A DNA stretch of 31,087 nt from an uncultured Chryseobacterium sp. (GCF_936933875.1 NZ_CAKZIK010000008.1:1-31087), one strand, 5' to 3'. Shown: positions 7,660 to 15,680, counted from the first letter of the stretch. The notes: a model not told the origin generated them from the sequence alone. A program made the numbers and translations.

Positions 7660-7712
7660 GCAGTCAGCAATCGGCAACCAGCTGCCGAAAGCGGAATGCC
7701 GAAAGCCGAAAG
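7660..7712. repeat. GCCGAAAG microrepeat between paaB and paaC
   Basis: Three copies of GCCGAAAG occur within about 30 bases (GCCGAAAGCGGAATGCCGAA then AGCCGAAAGC), preceded by CAGCAATCGGCAACCAGCTG. The GC content is above that of the flanks, and the stretch occupies nearly the whole paaB-paaC spacer. It resembles other short degenerate repeats seen between Bacteroidota genes. Confidence 0.5.
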
Positions 7713-7718
7713 CAACTT

Positions 7719-8459
7719 ATGAAGAATTACTTACTAAAATTAGCCGACGATACTTTAATATTCGGACAGCGTCTTGGAGAACTATGTGGGAAAGGCCCCT
7801 ATCTGGAAGAAGATATTGCACTTACGAATATTGCACTTGATTATTTGGGACAAAGCAATAATTGGTTTAAATACGCCGCTCAAACTGAAGGTTTGGGAAA
7901 AACAGAAGACGATTTGGCTTTTCTGCGTTTGGAAAAAGAATATCTGAACTGTCAGCTTTCCGAACTTCCAAATGAAGATTATGCACATACCATTCTGAAA
8001 GTGTATTTCTTTTCCGTTTATCAAAAATTCCTGTACGAAAGACTGTCTTCAAGCGAAGATGAGCAAATTGCAGCCATCGCAGCAAAATCTTTGAAAGAAG
8101 TGAAATACCACTATACCCACGCTTCAACCTGGGTGAAAATGTTTGCGGGAGGAACTGAAGAAAGCAGAACCAGAATTCAACATGCGGTGAATAATTTGTG
8201 GGAATACACCGGTGGAATGTTTGCTGAAACTCCGGGAGAACAGAATTTGGTAAAATTATCTTTAGTTCCGGATGCAAAAGAAATTCATGAATTGTGGACA
8301 GCAAAAGTTCAGGAAGATTTCCAAAATTTTGGATTGCATATTCCGGAAAGCGATTTTATGCAGAAAGGTTCCAGAACAGGCTATCATACCGAATATTTCG
8401 GTTACATTCTTTGCGAATTGCAGTACATGCAGCGTACCTTTCCAAACTGTAAATGGTAA
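7719..8459 (+). CDS. paaC: Phenylacetyl-CoA epoxidase structural subunit PaaC
   Basis: Structural partner of PaaA in the epoxidase. It shares the ferritin-like bundle but normally does not hold the active di-iron centre. The 246-residue product matches the family over its length: N-terminal LADDTLIFGQRLGELCGKGPYLEEDIALTNIALDYLGQ, the KYHYTHASTWV helix and the C-terminal GYHTEYFGYILCELQYMQRTFP. Length equals E. coli PaaC (248). The ATG at 7719 gives the usual MKNYLLKLADD beginning. In most clusters paaD comes next. Here a GNAT gene follows and paaD is 17 kb away. Confidence 0.96.
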   Translation: MKNYLLKLADDTLIFGQRLGELCGKGPYLEEDIALTNIALDYLGQSNNWFKYAAQTEGLGKTEDDLAFLRLEKEYLNCQLSELPNEDYAHTILKVYFFSVYQKFLYERLSSSEDEQIAAIAAKSLKEVKYHYTHASTWVKMFAGGTEESRTRIQHAVNNLWEYTGGMFAETPGEQNLVKLSLVPDAKEIHELWTAKVQEDFQNFGLHIPESDFMQKGSRTGYHTEYFGYILCELQYMQRTFPNCKW

Positions 8460-8463
8460 AAAT

Positions 8464-8976
8464 ATGGAATTCATCCAGGTAACATCTCCGGAAGATTTCA
8501 GAACGGTAGAAATTTACAGTTCTTACTGCACAACATTTCCCGAATGCGAAAGGAGAAGTGAAGTTCAGTTTCAGGATTTGTTTTCTAGAGAAAATGTAAA
8601 GGTTTATTGCGTTCTTGATGATTTGAAAACTGTTGGTTACATTATTATTTGGGAACTCAGTGACGGAGTTTTTGTGGAGCATTTTGAAATTTTTTCAGAG
8701 TTCCGAAGCATGAAATACGGCACTGAAATCATCAGCAAACTCTTCCGTGATTATTCCAATATTATTCTTGAAGCCGAACCCGAAAATCTTAATGAAGATT
8801 CAAAAAGAAGAATCGCTTTTTATCAGAAAAACGGATTTGCTGTCATCGATGCAAATTACATGCAGCCTTCTTATGGAGATGACAAACAAAGCCTCAATTT
8901 GTGGCTTCTATGCAATTGGAAACCCGAAAATGTGTTAAGGATTAAGGAAGAGATTTACGATACTGTTTATAGGTAA
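8464..8976 (+). CDS. GNAT-family N-acetyltransferase
   Basis: The 170-residue product has the features of the acetyl-CoA-dependent GNAT fold: a beta strand pair (VYCVLDDLKTVGYIIIWEL), a central VEHFEIFSEFRSMKYGTEII segment standing for the acetyl-CoA loop (R/QxxGxG/A, here RSMKYG), and a late ILEAEPEN...RRIAFYQKNGF strand-helix-strand. The substrate is unknown. The ATG at 8464 lies four bases past the paaC stop, so the gene is probably the last of the paaE-to-paaC transcript, although no phenylacetate role for such a protein is established. A bidirectional terminator follows directly. Confidence 0.8.
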   Translation: MEFIQVTSPEDFRTVEIYSSYCTTFPECERRSEVQFQDLFSRENVKVYCVLDDLKTVGYIIIWELSDGVFVEHFEIFSEFRSMKYGTEIISKLFRDYSNIILEAEPENLNEDSKRRIAFYQKNGFAVIDANYMQPSYGDDKQSLNLWLLCNWKPENVLRIKEEIYDTVYR

Positions 8977-9012
8977 TAAAAAAACTTGTCAGTTTAAGAC
9001 AAGTTGATTTGT
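8976..9012. terminator. Bidirectional terminator between the GNAT gene and the SIMPL gene
   Basis: Perfect 8-bp stem AACTTGTC (8983-8990) / GACAAGTT (8998-9005) with a 7-base loop, with an A run on the left and a short T-rich run on the right. It lies between two convergent genes and can serve both, better on the minus strand. Confidence 0.75.
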
Positions 9013-9744
9013 TCAGTCCACTTCATACTCTAGTTTTATCGTTATACTGGCTTCTTTCTCTTTTGATTGCGTGTTATAAGTTCCGCCGTAGGAAAAATCT
9101 TCATTCGAGTTGGGAGCTGTGATCTGGATAACGCCCATTGTTGCTTTTTTCAGGTTTCCTAAAGAAGAACCTGAGTTTTCGGCAATTTTTTCGGCGCGTT
9201 GTTTCGCGTCTTTCGTGGCATCGGCAATCATGTTTTGTTTTACATCGGCAAGTTTGGTGTAGAAATAATTGGGTGCAGAAGAAGTAAATTCAATTCCCAG
9301 ATTGATGATTTCGGTAATGTTTCTGGAAAGATTTTCAATTTTAGCCACGTCTTTACTGTCGATGGAAACCGATTGTGACAACTGATAACCTGAAAATGTC
9401 TGATGACTGTTTCCACTTGAATCGTTCGAGTAACTGTACTGTTTTGAAATATCCACAGCCGAAAAAACCATTTCTCTTTTACTAATTCCTTTGGAAACCA
9501 AATAATTTTCAATGATTTTTCGGTCATTGGCAAGTTCGTCATAAGCAGTTTTCAGTTCGAAACTGTTTCTGGAAAAATTTCCGCTCCACGAAATAAGGTC
9601 GGAAGTAAACTTTTTTGTTCCCAAACCCGTTACTGAAATGGTGTTTTCGGATTTATTTCTGTTTTTGATGGCGCTTGCCAAAAGTCCAAGCCCAATAATG
9701 AAGCCGAGTGATGCAATTGCAATAGCAATAAGGTTTTTGTTCAT
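9013..9744 (-). CDS. SIMPL domain-containing protein (DUF541)
   Basis: The 243-residue product begins with a single hydrophobic segment (LIAIAIASLGFIIGLGLLASAI, about 4-25) acting as signal anchor, followed by an extracytoplasmic SIMPL/DUF541 domain. Family marks are the early ISVTGLGTKKFTSDLISWSG strand, the GYQLSQSVSI stretch, the helical ATKDAKQRAEKIAENSGSSLGNL segment and a C-terminal ASITIKLEYEV strand. Proteins of this family (for example BP26/OMP28) form oligomeric rings in the periplasm or at the envelope, but the job of this one is unknown. It stands alone, convergent with the GNAT gene. Confidence 0.85.
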   Translation of the reverse strand: MNKNLIAIAIASLGFIIGLGLLASAIKNRNKSENTISVTGLGTKKFTSDLISWSGNFSRNSFELKTAYDELANDRKIIENYLVSKGISKREMVFSAVDISKQYSYSNDSSGNSHQTFSGYQLSQSVSIDSKDVAKIENLSRNITEIINLGIEFTSSAPNYFYTKLADVKQNMIADATKDAKQRAEKIAENSGSSLGNLKKATMGVIQITAPNSNEDFSYGGTYNTQSKEKEASITIKLEYEVD

Positions 9745-9848
9745 GATTGCGTAAAAGATTTGATTGTTAAATAATTAGAACGTTAATTCTTTAAAAATGT
9801 ATCAAATCTCATTCCAAATTTTAAGAAAATATTAACAAATTTTAAGGT

Positions 9849-10622
9849 TTATTTAACTTTTGTTTGTAGAAGATATTTTGGAAGAATTTCATCCATCAAC
9901 AACATGGCAGAAGAAAAGTTATTTGCCCGAATGTACATTCGGATTTTCGGATTTTCCCGAAGTGAATATTCTATAAATTCCCGAATTTTTTCTTTCGGGA
10001 TTCCGGCTTCATCGAAATATTCCTGTCCCAGTCTGTTCCACATCCAGTTTACATCATCCTGAAAATCTTCATGTTGATAAAGATGTTTTTTTCTTCGCGC
10101 ATCGCCACTTACAATATCGTAAACAGCCTGAACATTTAAACTTCCGGTTAACATGGGGAGCAAAACGTCATTCACAGTTTCAGCAGGTTTTTCTCTCGGC
10201 TTTTCAGGAGCGTTTGGAACTCCAAGTGCGCTGTTAAGCTTGTCTGTTTTATTATTTTTGGCCAGATTTTGCGCATCTTTTTCCAAATTTCCGGTGAGTT
10301 TTACTCTCGCAATTTTTACTTCTTCAATCTGAATAACGGTTGGTTGAAGTTTGATGATGAGTTCTTCTCCAAAATCTTCAGTTTTGATGTCTTTTGAAAA
10401 TCTCTCGTAGCCGGTTTTGATAAATCTAAGTTCTTCATTTTGAGTTGCAGGAATGATAAATTCTCCCAAAGAATTACTTACGGTTTGTTGGTCGGTTTGG
10501 ATATTGACAATTAAAACTGAAGAAACCCCATTACCGTTTTCATCCACTATTTTGCCTTTGATTTGGCTTTGTGCAGCACTTGGGAAGAATGAAAACAATA
10601 AAATTAAAACGGCAAACCTCAT
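9849..10622 (-). CDS. CarboxypepD_reg-like domain protein, paralogue 2
   Basis: Secreted protein of 257 residues with a signal peptide (MRFAVLILLFSFFPSAAQSQ), a carboxypeptidase-regulatory-like beta sandwich at about 21-95 (IKGKIVDENGNGVSSVLI, SLGEFIIPA) and a helical C-terminal domain without a known name. That N-terminal domain is the same type as in TonB-dependent receptors, yet no plug or barrel follows. It is a diverged copy of the gene upstream, sharing LTGNLEKDAQNL against PTGNLKKDSRAL. Its ATG overlaps the upstream stop by four bases (ATGA), so the two are translationally coupled. Function unknown; an envelope location is likely. Confidence 0.75.
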   Translation of the reverse strand: MRFAVLILLFSFFPSAAQSQIKGKIVDENGNGVSSVLIVNIQTDQQTVSNSLGEFIIPATQNEELRFIKTGYERFSKDIKTEDFGEELIIKLQPTVIQIEEVKIARVKLTGNLEKDAQNLAKNNKTDKLNSALGVPNAPEKPREKPAETVNDVLLPMLTGSLNVQAVYDIVSGDARRKKHLYQHEDFQDDVNWMWNRLGQEYFDEAGIPKEKIREFIEYSLRENPKIRMYIRANNFSSAMLLMDEILPKYLLQTKVK

Positions 10623-11425
10623 GAAGATATAGGCTTTCGTGTTTCTAAATATTCTTTCAAGGCTTTATTGAGTTTAAATTCAATTTCGGTCTTATTAAAA
10701 TTGTTGCGGTGGTTTTTGGTTAATTGAAAAACATTGTTCGCGTAAAGGAGAAAACGGTCATATTCTTCCTCATTAAAGCCATATTTAGCGAAATTTTCCC
10801 AACCGATAACGGTTTTAACTTTTGTTAAAAATTCCTGTGTTTCATAATAATTAGGAGTTGTTTTTTGTGATCCCGACGCTTTCTGAACAAGCCCGGCTAA
10901 AGCTTCCGCAACTTTAAAAAGGTTAACGTTTCCCGTATTTAAATTACGTGGAGCAAAAGAAGACGGCATCGAATTTTGTGGCAATGTATTGATTAAAGGT
11001 TCCCGCATCGATGAACGGATACTGCTGTTTAAAGCCACTACTTTAGGTGCTTCATCCAACGCTCTGGAATCTTTCTTGAGATTTCCTGTCGGTCGGAAAC
11101 CAACGATGACTTCCTCAATCTCAATTTCTTTCTTTTTCAGAACAATGTTCAGCGGTTTTGTATAATTTTCTGCTGAAATTTTCTGCGAGATTCTTTCGAA
11201 GCCATTCAAAATAAAGCGTATTTCGTCAGTTGGAACTGCAGCGATGAAATAATTTCCATCGGGGTCCGTATAAGATTTTTGTTCTGTTCTTACGTTAAAA
11301 ACAGTGGCGCCCTCAATTTCGGTTCCGGATTCTGTGGAAACTTTTCCGATGATAACTTCCTGTGCTGAAAGTTTAAATATAGATCCTAAAAGAAAGAGGA
11401 AGAAAAGGAGTAATTTTATTTTCAT
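10619..11425 (-). CDS. CarboxypepD_reg-like domain protein, paralogue 1
   Basis: The 268-residue product has a signal peptide (MKIKLLLFFLFLLGSIFKLSAQ), then a CarboxypepD_reg-like domain (VIIGKVSTESGTEIEGATVF ... PDGNYFIAAVP), a short linker ending in EIEEVIVG, and a helical domain of about 150 residues. It has the same layout as the overlapping downstream gene, which suggests an old tandem duplication whose copies act together in the periplasm or outer membrane. It follows pyrC by about 117 bases that include a hairpin just before the start codon. No enzymatic motif is visible. Confidence 0.75.
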   Translation of the reverse strand: MKIKLLLFFLFLLGSIFKLSAQEVIIGKVSTESGTEIEGATVFNVRTEQKSYTDPDGNYFIAAVPTDEIRFILNGFERISQKISAENYTKPLNIVLKKKEIEIEEVIVGFRPTGNLKKDSRALDEAPKVVALNSSIRSSMREPLINTLPQNSMPSSFAPRNLNTGNVNLFKVAEALAGLVQKASGSQKTTPNYYETQEFLTKVKTVIGWENFAKYGFNEEEYDRFLLYANNVFQLTKNHRNNFNKTEIEFKLNKALKEYLETRKPISS

Positions 11426-11427
11426 GT

Positions 11428-11470
11428 ACCAATTTTTGTTGAGGTAAATATATCCTCATTTTCAATTGGT
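11428..11470. promoter_or_regulatory. Inverted repeat just upstream of the CarboxypepD_reg pair
   Basis: The outer arms ACCAATT (11428-11434) and AATTGGT (11464-11470) enclose the inner arms TGAGG/CCTCA, all placed directly before the ATG of the minus-strand gene. It could be an operator or a 5' untranslated hairpin limiting translation. There is no T run, so a terminator is less likely. Confidence 0.35.
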
Positions 11471-11541
11471 TGTGGAAGTTTAACCGTACTTAACTTTTTT
11501 AAGAATTTTTTAGAAATTTAAAGATGATTTTCTGTTAAATT

Positions 11542-12885
11542 TTATCCAATATTTCTTTCGTACAACAATCTTTCGGCATTTTTTTGCTTTGAAAAATTTC
11601 CGTTTTCGTAGGCCAAATGACCATTGATGATAGTATGTGTGATTTTATTTTTGAATTGGGTTCCTTCTAGTGGACTCCATCCGCATTTGGAGTGAATATT
11701 TTCTTTTGAAACGGTGTAGCCTTCATTTAAATCCACCAAAACCAAATCTGCTTTGTAACCTTCTTTGATGAAACCGCGTTTTTCTATTTCAAAAAGAATA
11801 GCAGGATTATGACACATTTTTTCCACCAGTTTTTCGAGAGAAATTTTTCCCTGCTGAAAATAATCGAGCATCACATTTAAAGAATGCTGAACCAAGGGTG
11901 CTCCGGAGGGACAGCTTGTATAAGGATTTTGCTTTTCTTCGAAAGTATGAGGAGCATGATCTGTTGCAATGACATCAATTCTGTCATCCAAAAGAGCTTC
12001 CCAAAGTCCGTCTTTATCTCTCTGTGTTTTTACCGCTGGATTCCATTTGATGAAAGAACCTTTGGTTTCGTAATCTTTATTGGTGAAATGTAAATGATGA
12101 ACACAAACTTCCGCCGTAATTTTTTTGTCTTTTAAAGGAATATCATTATTGAACAAATCGGTTTCTTTTGTTGTTGATAAATGATAAATGTGAAGTCTGG
12201 CTCCTGTTTTTTTAGCCAATTCCACCGCTTTCGAGCTTGAAAGATAACATGCTTCTTCGCTGCGAATCAGGTGATGAAATTTCACCGGAATATTGTCGCC
12301 GTATTGCTCTTTGTAGATTTCGGTGTTATTTCTAATCGTTGCTTCATCTTCGCAGTGAACGCAAATCGGCATTTTTACCTTGCTGAAAATTTCCTCTAAA
12401 ATTTCAGGATTGTCAACGAGCATATTTCCTGTGGAAGAACCTAAAAAAAGTTTGATTGCCGGAACATTTTTAGGGTTGGTTTTCAGAACTTCTTCCAAAT
12501 TGTCGTTTGTTCCACCCATCGAAAATCCATAATTCGCGTAAGATTTTTCAGCCGCGATTTTGTATTTGTCTTCTAAAAGTTGCTGAGTTACAGCGTTTGG
12601 AACTGTGTTGGGCTGTTCGATGTAACTTGTCACTCCACCTGCAACTGCAGCTTTGGATTCGGTTTCAATATCGCCTTTGTGTGTTAAACCCGGTTCGCGA
12701 AAATGAACTTGGTCATCAATAATTCCTGGTAAAAGAATTTTTCCGGAAGCGTCAATAATTTTATCAACTCCTTCTTCAGAAATATTTTTTTCAATTTTTG
12801 CAATCAGATCATTTTCGATGAGCAAATCGCTTTCAAAAATTTGATTTTCATTGACAATTCGGGCATTTTTGATGAGGGTTTTCAT
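11542..12885 (-). CDS. pyrC: Dihydroorotase (Bacteroidota type)
   Basis: Amidohydrolase that cyclises N-carbamoyl-aspartate to dihydroorotate in pyrimidine synthesis (cytoplasm). In the 447-residue product (ATG at 12885; a GTG two codons earlier is possible) the beginning of the TIM barrel reads IDDQVHFREPG. The first histidine of the usual HxH zinc motif is therefore Gln59, while His61 is kept. Other ligands are present: Lys145 in KLFLGSSTG, His177 (HCED), His235 (YHLST) and Asp309 (ATDHAPH). As I recall, the Porphyromonas enzyme with a solved structure has the same DDQVHFREPG, so the substitution is a family trait and not damage. An alternative is a related cyclic amidohydrolase, but the overall match favours dihydroorotase. 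Confidence 0.88.
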   Translation of the reverse strand: MKTLIKNARIVNENQIFESDLLIENDLIAKIEKNISEEGVDKIIDASGKILLPGIIDDQVHFREPGLTHKGDIETESKAAVAGGVTSYIEQPNTVPNAVTQQLLEDKYKIAAEKSYANYGFSMGGTNDNLEEVLKTNPKNVPAIKLFLGSSTGNMLVDNPEILEEIFSKVKMPICVHCEDEATIRNNTEIYKEQYGDNIPVKFHHLIRSEEACYLSSSKAVELAKKTGARLHIYHLSTTKETDLFNNDIPLKDKKITAEVCVHHLHFTNKDYETKGSFIKWNPAVKTQRDKDGLWEALLDDRIDVIATDHAPHTFEEKQNPYTSCPSGAPLVQHSLNVMLDYFQQGKISLEKLVEKMCHNPAILFEIEKRGFIKEGYKADLVLVDLNEGYTVSKENIHSKCGWSPLEGTQFKNKITHTIINGHLAYENGNFSKQKNAERLLYERNIG

Positions 12886-12904
12886 TTTCACTTTTAGATT
12901 TCTA

Positions 12905-12938
12905 CAAATTTACCTTTTGTTTTTCTGAACTACAAAAA
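12905..12938 (-). promoter_or_regulatory. Putative pyrC promoter
   Basis: On the minus strand TAAATTTG (complement of 12905-12912) matches the TAnnTTTG -7 element. A TTTTTTG (complement near 12932-12938) stands 20 bases before it, the spacing expected for the -33 TTTG. It lies about 20 bases ahead of the ATG. Confidence 0.5.
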
Positions 12939-12941
12939 AGA

Positions 12942-12975
12942 AAATCTAATATCTGTTATCTGAAATCTAATATCT
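12942..12975. repeat. Direct repeat AAATCTAATATCT
   Basis: Two exact copies of the 13-mer AAATCTAATATCT start at 12942 and 12963, separated by GTTATCTG, in the space between the divergent pyrC and flippase genes. They abut both promoters. It may be a remnant of a dispersed repeat or a pair of binding sites. Confidence 0.5.
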
Positions 12976-12981
12976 AAGTTT

Positions 12982-12989
12982 TACCTTTG
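12982..12989 (+). promoter_or_regulatory. Putative flippase promoter -7 element
   Basis: TACCTTTG fits TAnnTTTG exactly and lies 17 bases before the TTG start at 13007, which would make the transcript almost leaderless. No clear -33 TTG is seen. Confidence 0.45.
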
Positions 12990-13006
12990 CCACAAAATTT
13001 CAGGAT

Positions 13007-14458
13007 TTGTACAAAAAATTATTAGGACAAACTGCTGTTTACGGACTCAGTTCTGTGTTGGTGAGGATCTTCCCTTTTCTTATTGCACCAATTGTTACGA
13101 AGGCTTTTGGACCTGCTGCATCTTCTCCTTTTGTAGATTGGTATTCCATTGCTGGAGTTATTACGGTTTTGTTAACACACGGGATGGAAACTTCTTTTTT
13201 CCGTTTCGCCCAGGAAGAAAATATTTCTAAAAAAACACTGGTTTCCACAACGGCGACTAGCATTTTAACAGCTGGTTTACTGTACCTGATTTTAGGCTAT
13301 GTTTTCCGATATCAATTAGCTGCAGCCTTTGAAACACCTGATCAGGTAAATTTTCTGATTATTTTCCTGTTTATCCTTTCATTTGATGCTTTTGCAACGA
13401 TTCCTTCTGCTGTTTTAAGATTGGAAGGAAAGCCCGTTTTGTATATGCTTTCTAAAGTAATTGGTTCCTTGGTGTACTTCGGATTGGTTGTGTTTTTCAT
13501 AAAATGGCTCCCAAAATTCCCCAACGGAATTTTAGGTTTAAAATACAATCCGGAAATTGGAGTTGGCTATGTTTTCATCGCTAATTTGATTCAAAGTATT
13601 GTTACACTGGCAATTGTAGGGAAAGAATTTTTGAATTTCAGCTTAAAAAGTTTTGATTTTAAGCTTTGGAAAAAAATCATGAACTATTCATGGCCAGTAA
13701 TGGTTGCAGGTTTGGCAGGAGTGGTGAACCAGACTTTGGACCGACAGTTTTTAAAATACCTTCTTCCTGAAGCAGATGCACGTCACCAAATTGGTGTTTA
13801 TGGTGCAGTTTATAAAATAGCAACTTTTATAACGGTTTTCAGACAGGCCTATCAATTAGGAATTGAACCTTACTTTTTCTCCAGTTTTAAGGATAAGAAC
13901 AATCATAAAACGTATACAGTTTTAATGGATATTTTTGTGATTTGCAACTGTTTGATTTTCCTATTCTTAATGGTGAATCTTCAGTGGATTTCAGAAAAAT
14001 ATTTAAGAAACCCATTGTATTACGAAGGAATCGAAATTATTCCATGGGTAATGTTAGGTGCGTTATTTTTGGGAATTTATCTTAATCTTTCAATTTGGTA
14101 CAAACTTTCTGACCAGACAAGGGTGGGGCTTTATATTTCACTCATTGGAGCCGGAATTACGATCTTAATTAACTTTCTGTTTATTCCACAATATGGATAT
14201 TGGGCAAGTGCAATTGCGGCTTTGGTTACTTTTACAAGTATGATGGTGATCTCCTATATTTGGGGAAGAATACAGTATCCAATTCCATATAACACAGGTA
14301 AAATTTTGATGTATTTGGGGATAACAATCAGTTTTTCGCTAATTTCTTTTTATTTTTTCAGAACCAATTATATTGTTGGAAATCTGTTCTTATTGATTTT
14401 TGTTGGCTTTATTCTCCTGAAGGAAAAAGCAATTGTCAACAGAATCTTACAACGCTAA
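13007..14458 (+). CDS. Polysaccharide flippase of the MOP superfamily (Wzx/MurJ-like)
   Basis: Integral inner-membrane protein of 483 residues with about 12-14 hydrophobic segments, starting GQTAVYGLSSVLVRIFPFLIAPIVTKAFGP, the usual beginning of Polysacc_synt flippases. It should move a lipid-linked sugar or peptidoglycan precursor across the inner membrane; which one cannot be told. The start is taken at a TTG because MYKKLLGQTAVYGL is the typical N-terminus and no ATG precedes it in frame. It is followed on the same strand by a sugar nucleotidyltransferase gene, a frequent neighbour, which supports a role in glycan export. Confidence 0.82.
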   Translation: MYKKLLGQTAVYGLSSVLVRIFPFLIAPIVTKAFGPAASSPFVDWYSIAGVITVLLTHGMETSFFRFAQEENISKKTLVSTTATSILTAGLLYLILGYVFRYQLAAAFETPDQVNFLIIFLFILSFDAFATIPSAVLRLEGKPVLYMLSKVIGSLVYFGLVVFFIKWLPKFPNGILGLKYNPEIGVGYVFIANLIQSIVTLAIVGKEFLNFSLKSFDFKLWKKIMNYSWPVMVAGLAGVVNQTLDRQFLKYLLPEADARHQIGVYGAVYKIATFITVFRQAYQLGIEPYFFSSFKDKNNHKTYTVLMDIFVICNCLIFLFLMVNLQWISEKYLRNPLYYEGIEIIPWVMLGALFLGIYLNLSIWYKLSDQTRVGLYISLIGAGITILINFLFIPQYGYWASAIAALVTFTSMMVISYIWGRIQYPIPYNTGKILMYLGITISFSLISFYFFRTNYIVGNLFLLIFVGFILLKEKAIVNRILQR

Positions 14459-14491
14459 CTAGAAAACGTGTTTTCGCTTCATAAAAATTAC

Positions 14492-14499
14492 TATTTTTG
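14492..14499 (+). promoter_or_regulatory. Putative promoter -7 element of the nucleotidyltransferase gene
   Basis: TATTTTTG matches TAnnTTTG and lies 53 bases before the ATG, in the spacer after the flippase. The -33 part is unclear, so the call is tentative. Confidence 0.4.
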
Positions 14500-14552
14500 G
14501 GCAACAAAAACACATTTAAAACTGCCTTATATTTTGGCATCAACAAAAAATT

Positions 14553-15575
14553 ATGAAAATTATCGTTCCAATGGCGGGAAGAGGATCCAGATTAAGACCT
14601 CATACTCTTACAGTTCCTAAACCATTAATTCCTATTGCAGGAAAACCCATTGTACAAAGACTTGTAGAAGATATTGCAAAAGTTGCAGGAGAAAAAATTG
14701 ATGAAATTGCTTTTATTATTGGCGATTTTGGAACTGAAGTTGAAGCTTCGCTAATTGCAATTGCAGAGAAATTAGGAGCCAAAGGAAGCATTTATACTCA
14801 GGACGAACCTTTGGGAACCGCTCATGCTATTAAATGCGCTGAAAATTCTATGCAAGGTGATGTTGTAGTGGCTTTTGCTGATACACTTTTCCGCGCAGAT
14901 TTTAATTTGGATAAAAATTCGGACGGTGTTATTTGGGTGAAAAAAGTGGAAGATCCTTCTGCTTTTGGTGTTGTAAAACTGGATGATTATGGTTTTATCA
15001 CAGATTTTGTAGAAAAACCTCAAACTTTCGTTTCAGATTTGGCAATTATCGGGATTTATTACTTTAAATCTGCTGAAAAACTAATGGACGAAATTAACTA
15101 TATCATGAGCAATGATATTAAATTTGGTGGTGAATATCAGTTAACTACTGCACTTGAAAATCTTCGTCAGAAAGGGGCGAAATTTTCTTTAGGAAAAGTA
15201 GATGATTGGATGGATTGTGGTAACAAAAACGCAACGGTGGAAACCAACAGCAAAATTCTGAACTACGAAAAAGAGGAATTCAAAAATTATCCGGCTTCTT
15301 CAAGCGTTGAAAATTCATTGATTATTCAGCCTTGCTTTATCGGCGAAAATGTAAAAATTACGAATTCTAAAGTTGGACCTAATGTTTCTCTTGGGAATGG
15401 AACAATTGTAGAAAATTCTAATATTGACAATTCTTTAATTCAGGAAAAAACTTTAATCAATCACGGAAATTTATCCAACTCTATGATTGGTAATAATGCT
15501 CAGTATTACGGGGTTTCTAGGGAAATTTCTTTAGGAGATTATTCTGTTTTGGATTTTCTTTCAAAAGGAAGCTAA
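14553..15575 (+). CDS. Sugar-1-phosphate nucleotidyltransferase
   Basis: Forms an NDP-sugar from NTP and a sugar-1-phosphate for glycan synthesis. The 340-residue product starts with the signature GRGSRLRPHTLTVPKP (about 9-24), followed by the IYTQDEPLGTAHAI and VAFADTLF nucleotide- and metal-binding segments and WMDCGN near residue 220. The last 90 residues form a left-handed beta-helix hexapeptide region (VENSLIIQPCFIGENVKI ... NSKVGPNVSLGNGTIVENS), as in RmlA/GlmU-like enzymes with a regulatory or acyltransferase-type tail. Sugar specificity (glucose, mannose or GlcNAc) cannot be set from sequence alone. Confidence 0.85.
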   Translation: MKIIVPMAGRGSRLRPHTLTVPKPLIPIAGKPIVQRLVEDIAKVAGEKIDEIAFIIGDFGTEVEASLIAIAEKLGAKGSIYTQDEPLGTAHAIKCAENSMQGDVVVAFADTLFRADFNLDKNSDGVIWVKKVEDPSAFGVVKLDDYGFITDFVEKPQTFVSDLAIIGIYYFKSAEKLMDEINYIMSNDIKFGGEYQLTTALENLRQKGAKFSLGKVDDWMDCGNKNATVETNSKILNYEKEEFKNYPASSSVENSLIIQPCFIGENVKITNSKVGPNVSLGNGTIVENSNIDNSLIQEKTLINHGNLSNSMIGNNAQYYGVSREISLGDYSVLDFLSKGS

Positions 15576-15613
15576 ATCTTTCTAAACCTTTATTTTAAAA
15601 TGAAAACTACCGG

Positions 15614-15640
15614 AACACACAAATAATTTTGTGTGTTTTG
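15614..15640 (+). terminator. Possible terminator after the nucleotidyltransferase gene
   Basis: Stem AACACACAAA (15614-15623) / TTTGTGTGTT (15628-15637) with a 4-base loop, a perfect 10-bp pairing. The following T run is short (TTTTG), so termination may be partial. It separates the nucleotidyltransferase gene from the DUF4292 gene. Confidence 0.5.
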
Positions 15641-15680
15641 GCGTTAATATTGTAATGTTTCTGTCAAAATCAGAAAAAAA

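Noticed and set aside
7393..7715. Minus-strand frames opposite paaB
   Set aside because: Shadows of paaB and of the GCCGAAAG repeat; no family resemblance.
14461..14476. GAAAAC-GT-GTTTTC palindrome after the flippase gene as a terminator
   Set aside because: The loop is only two bases and there is no T run; not a credible terminator.
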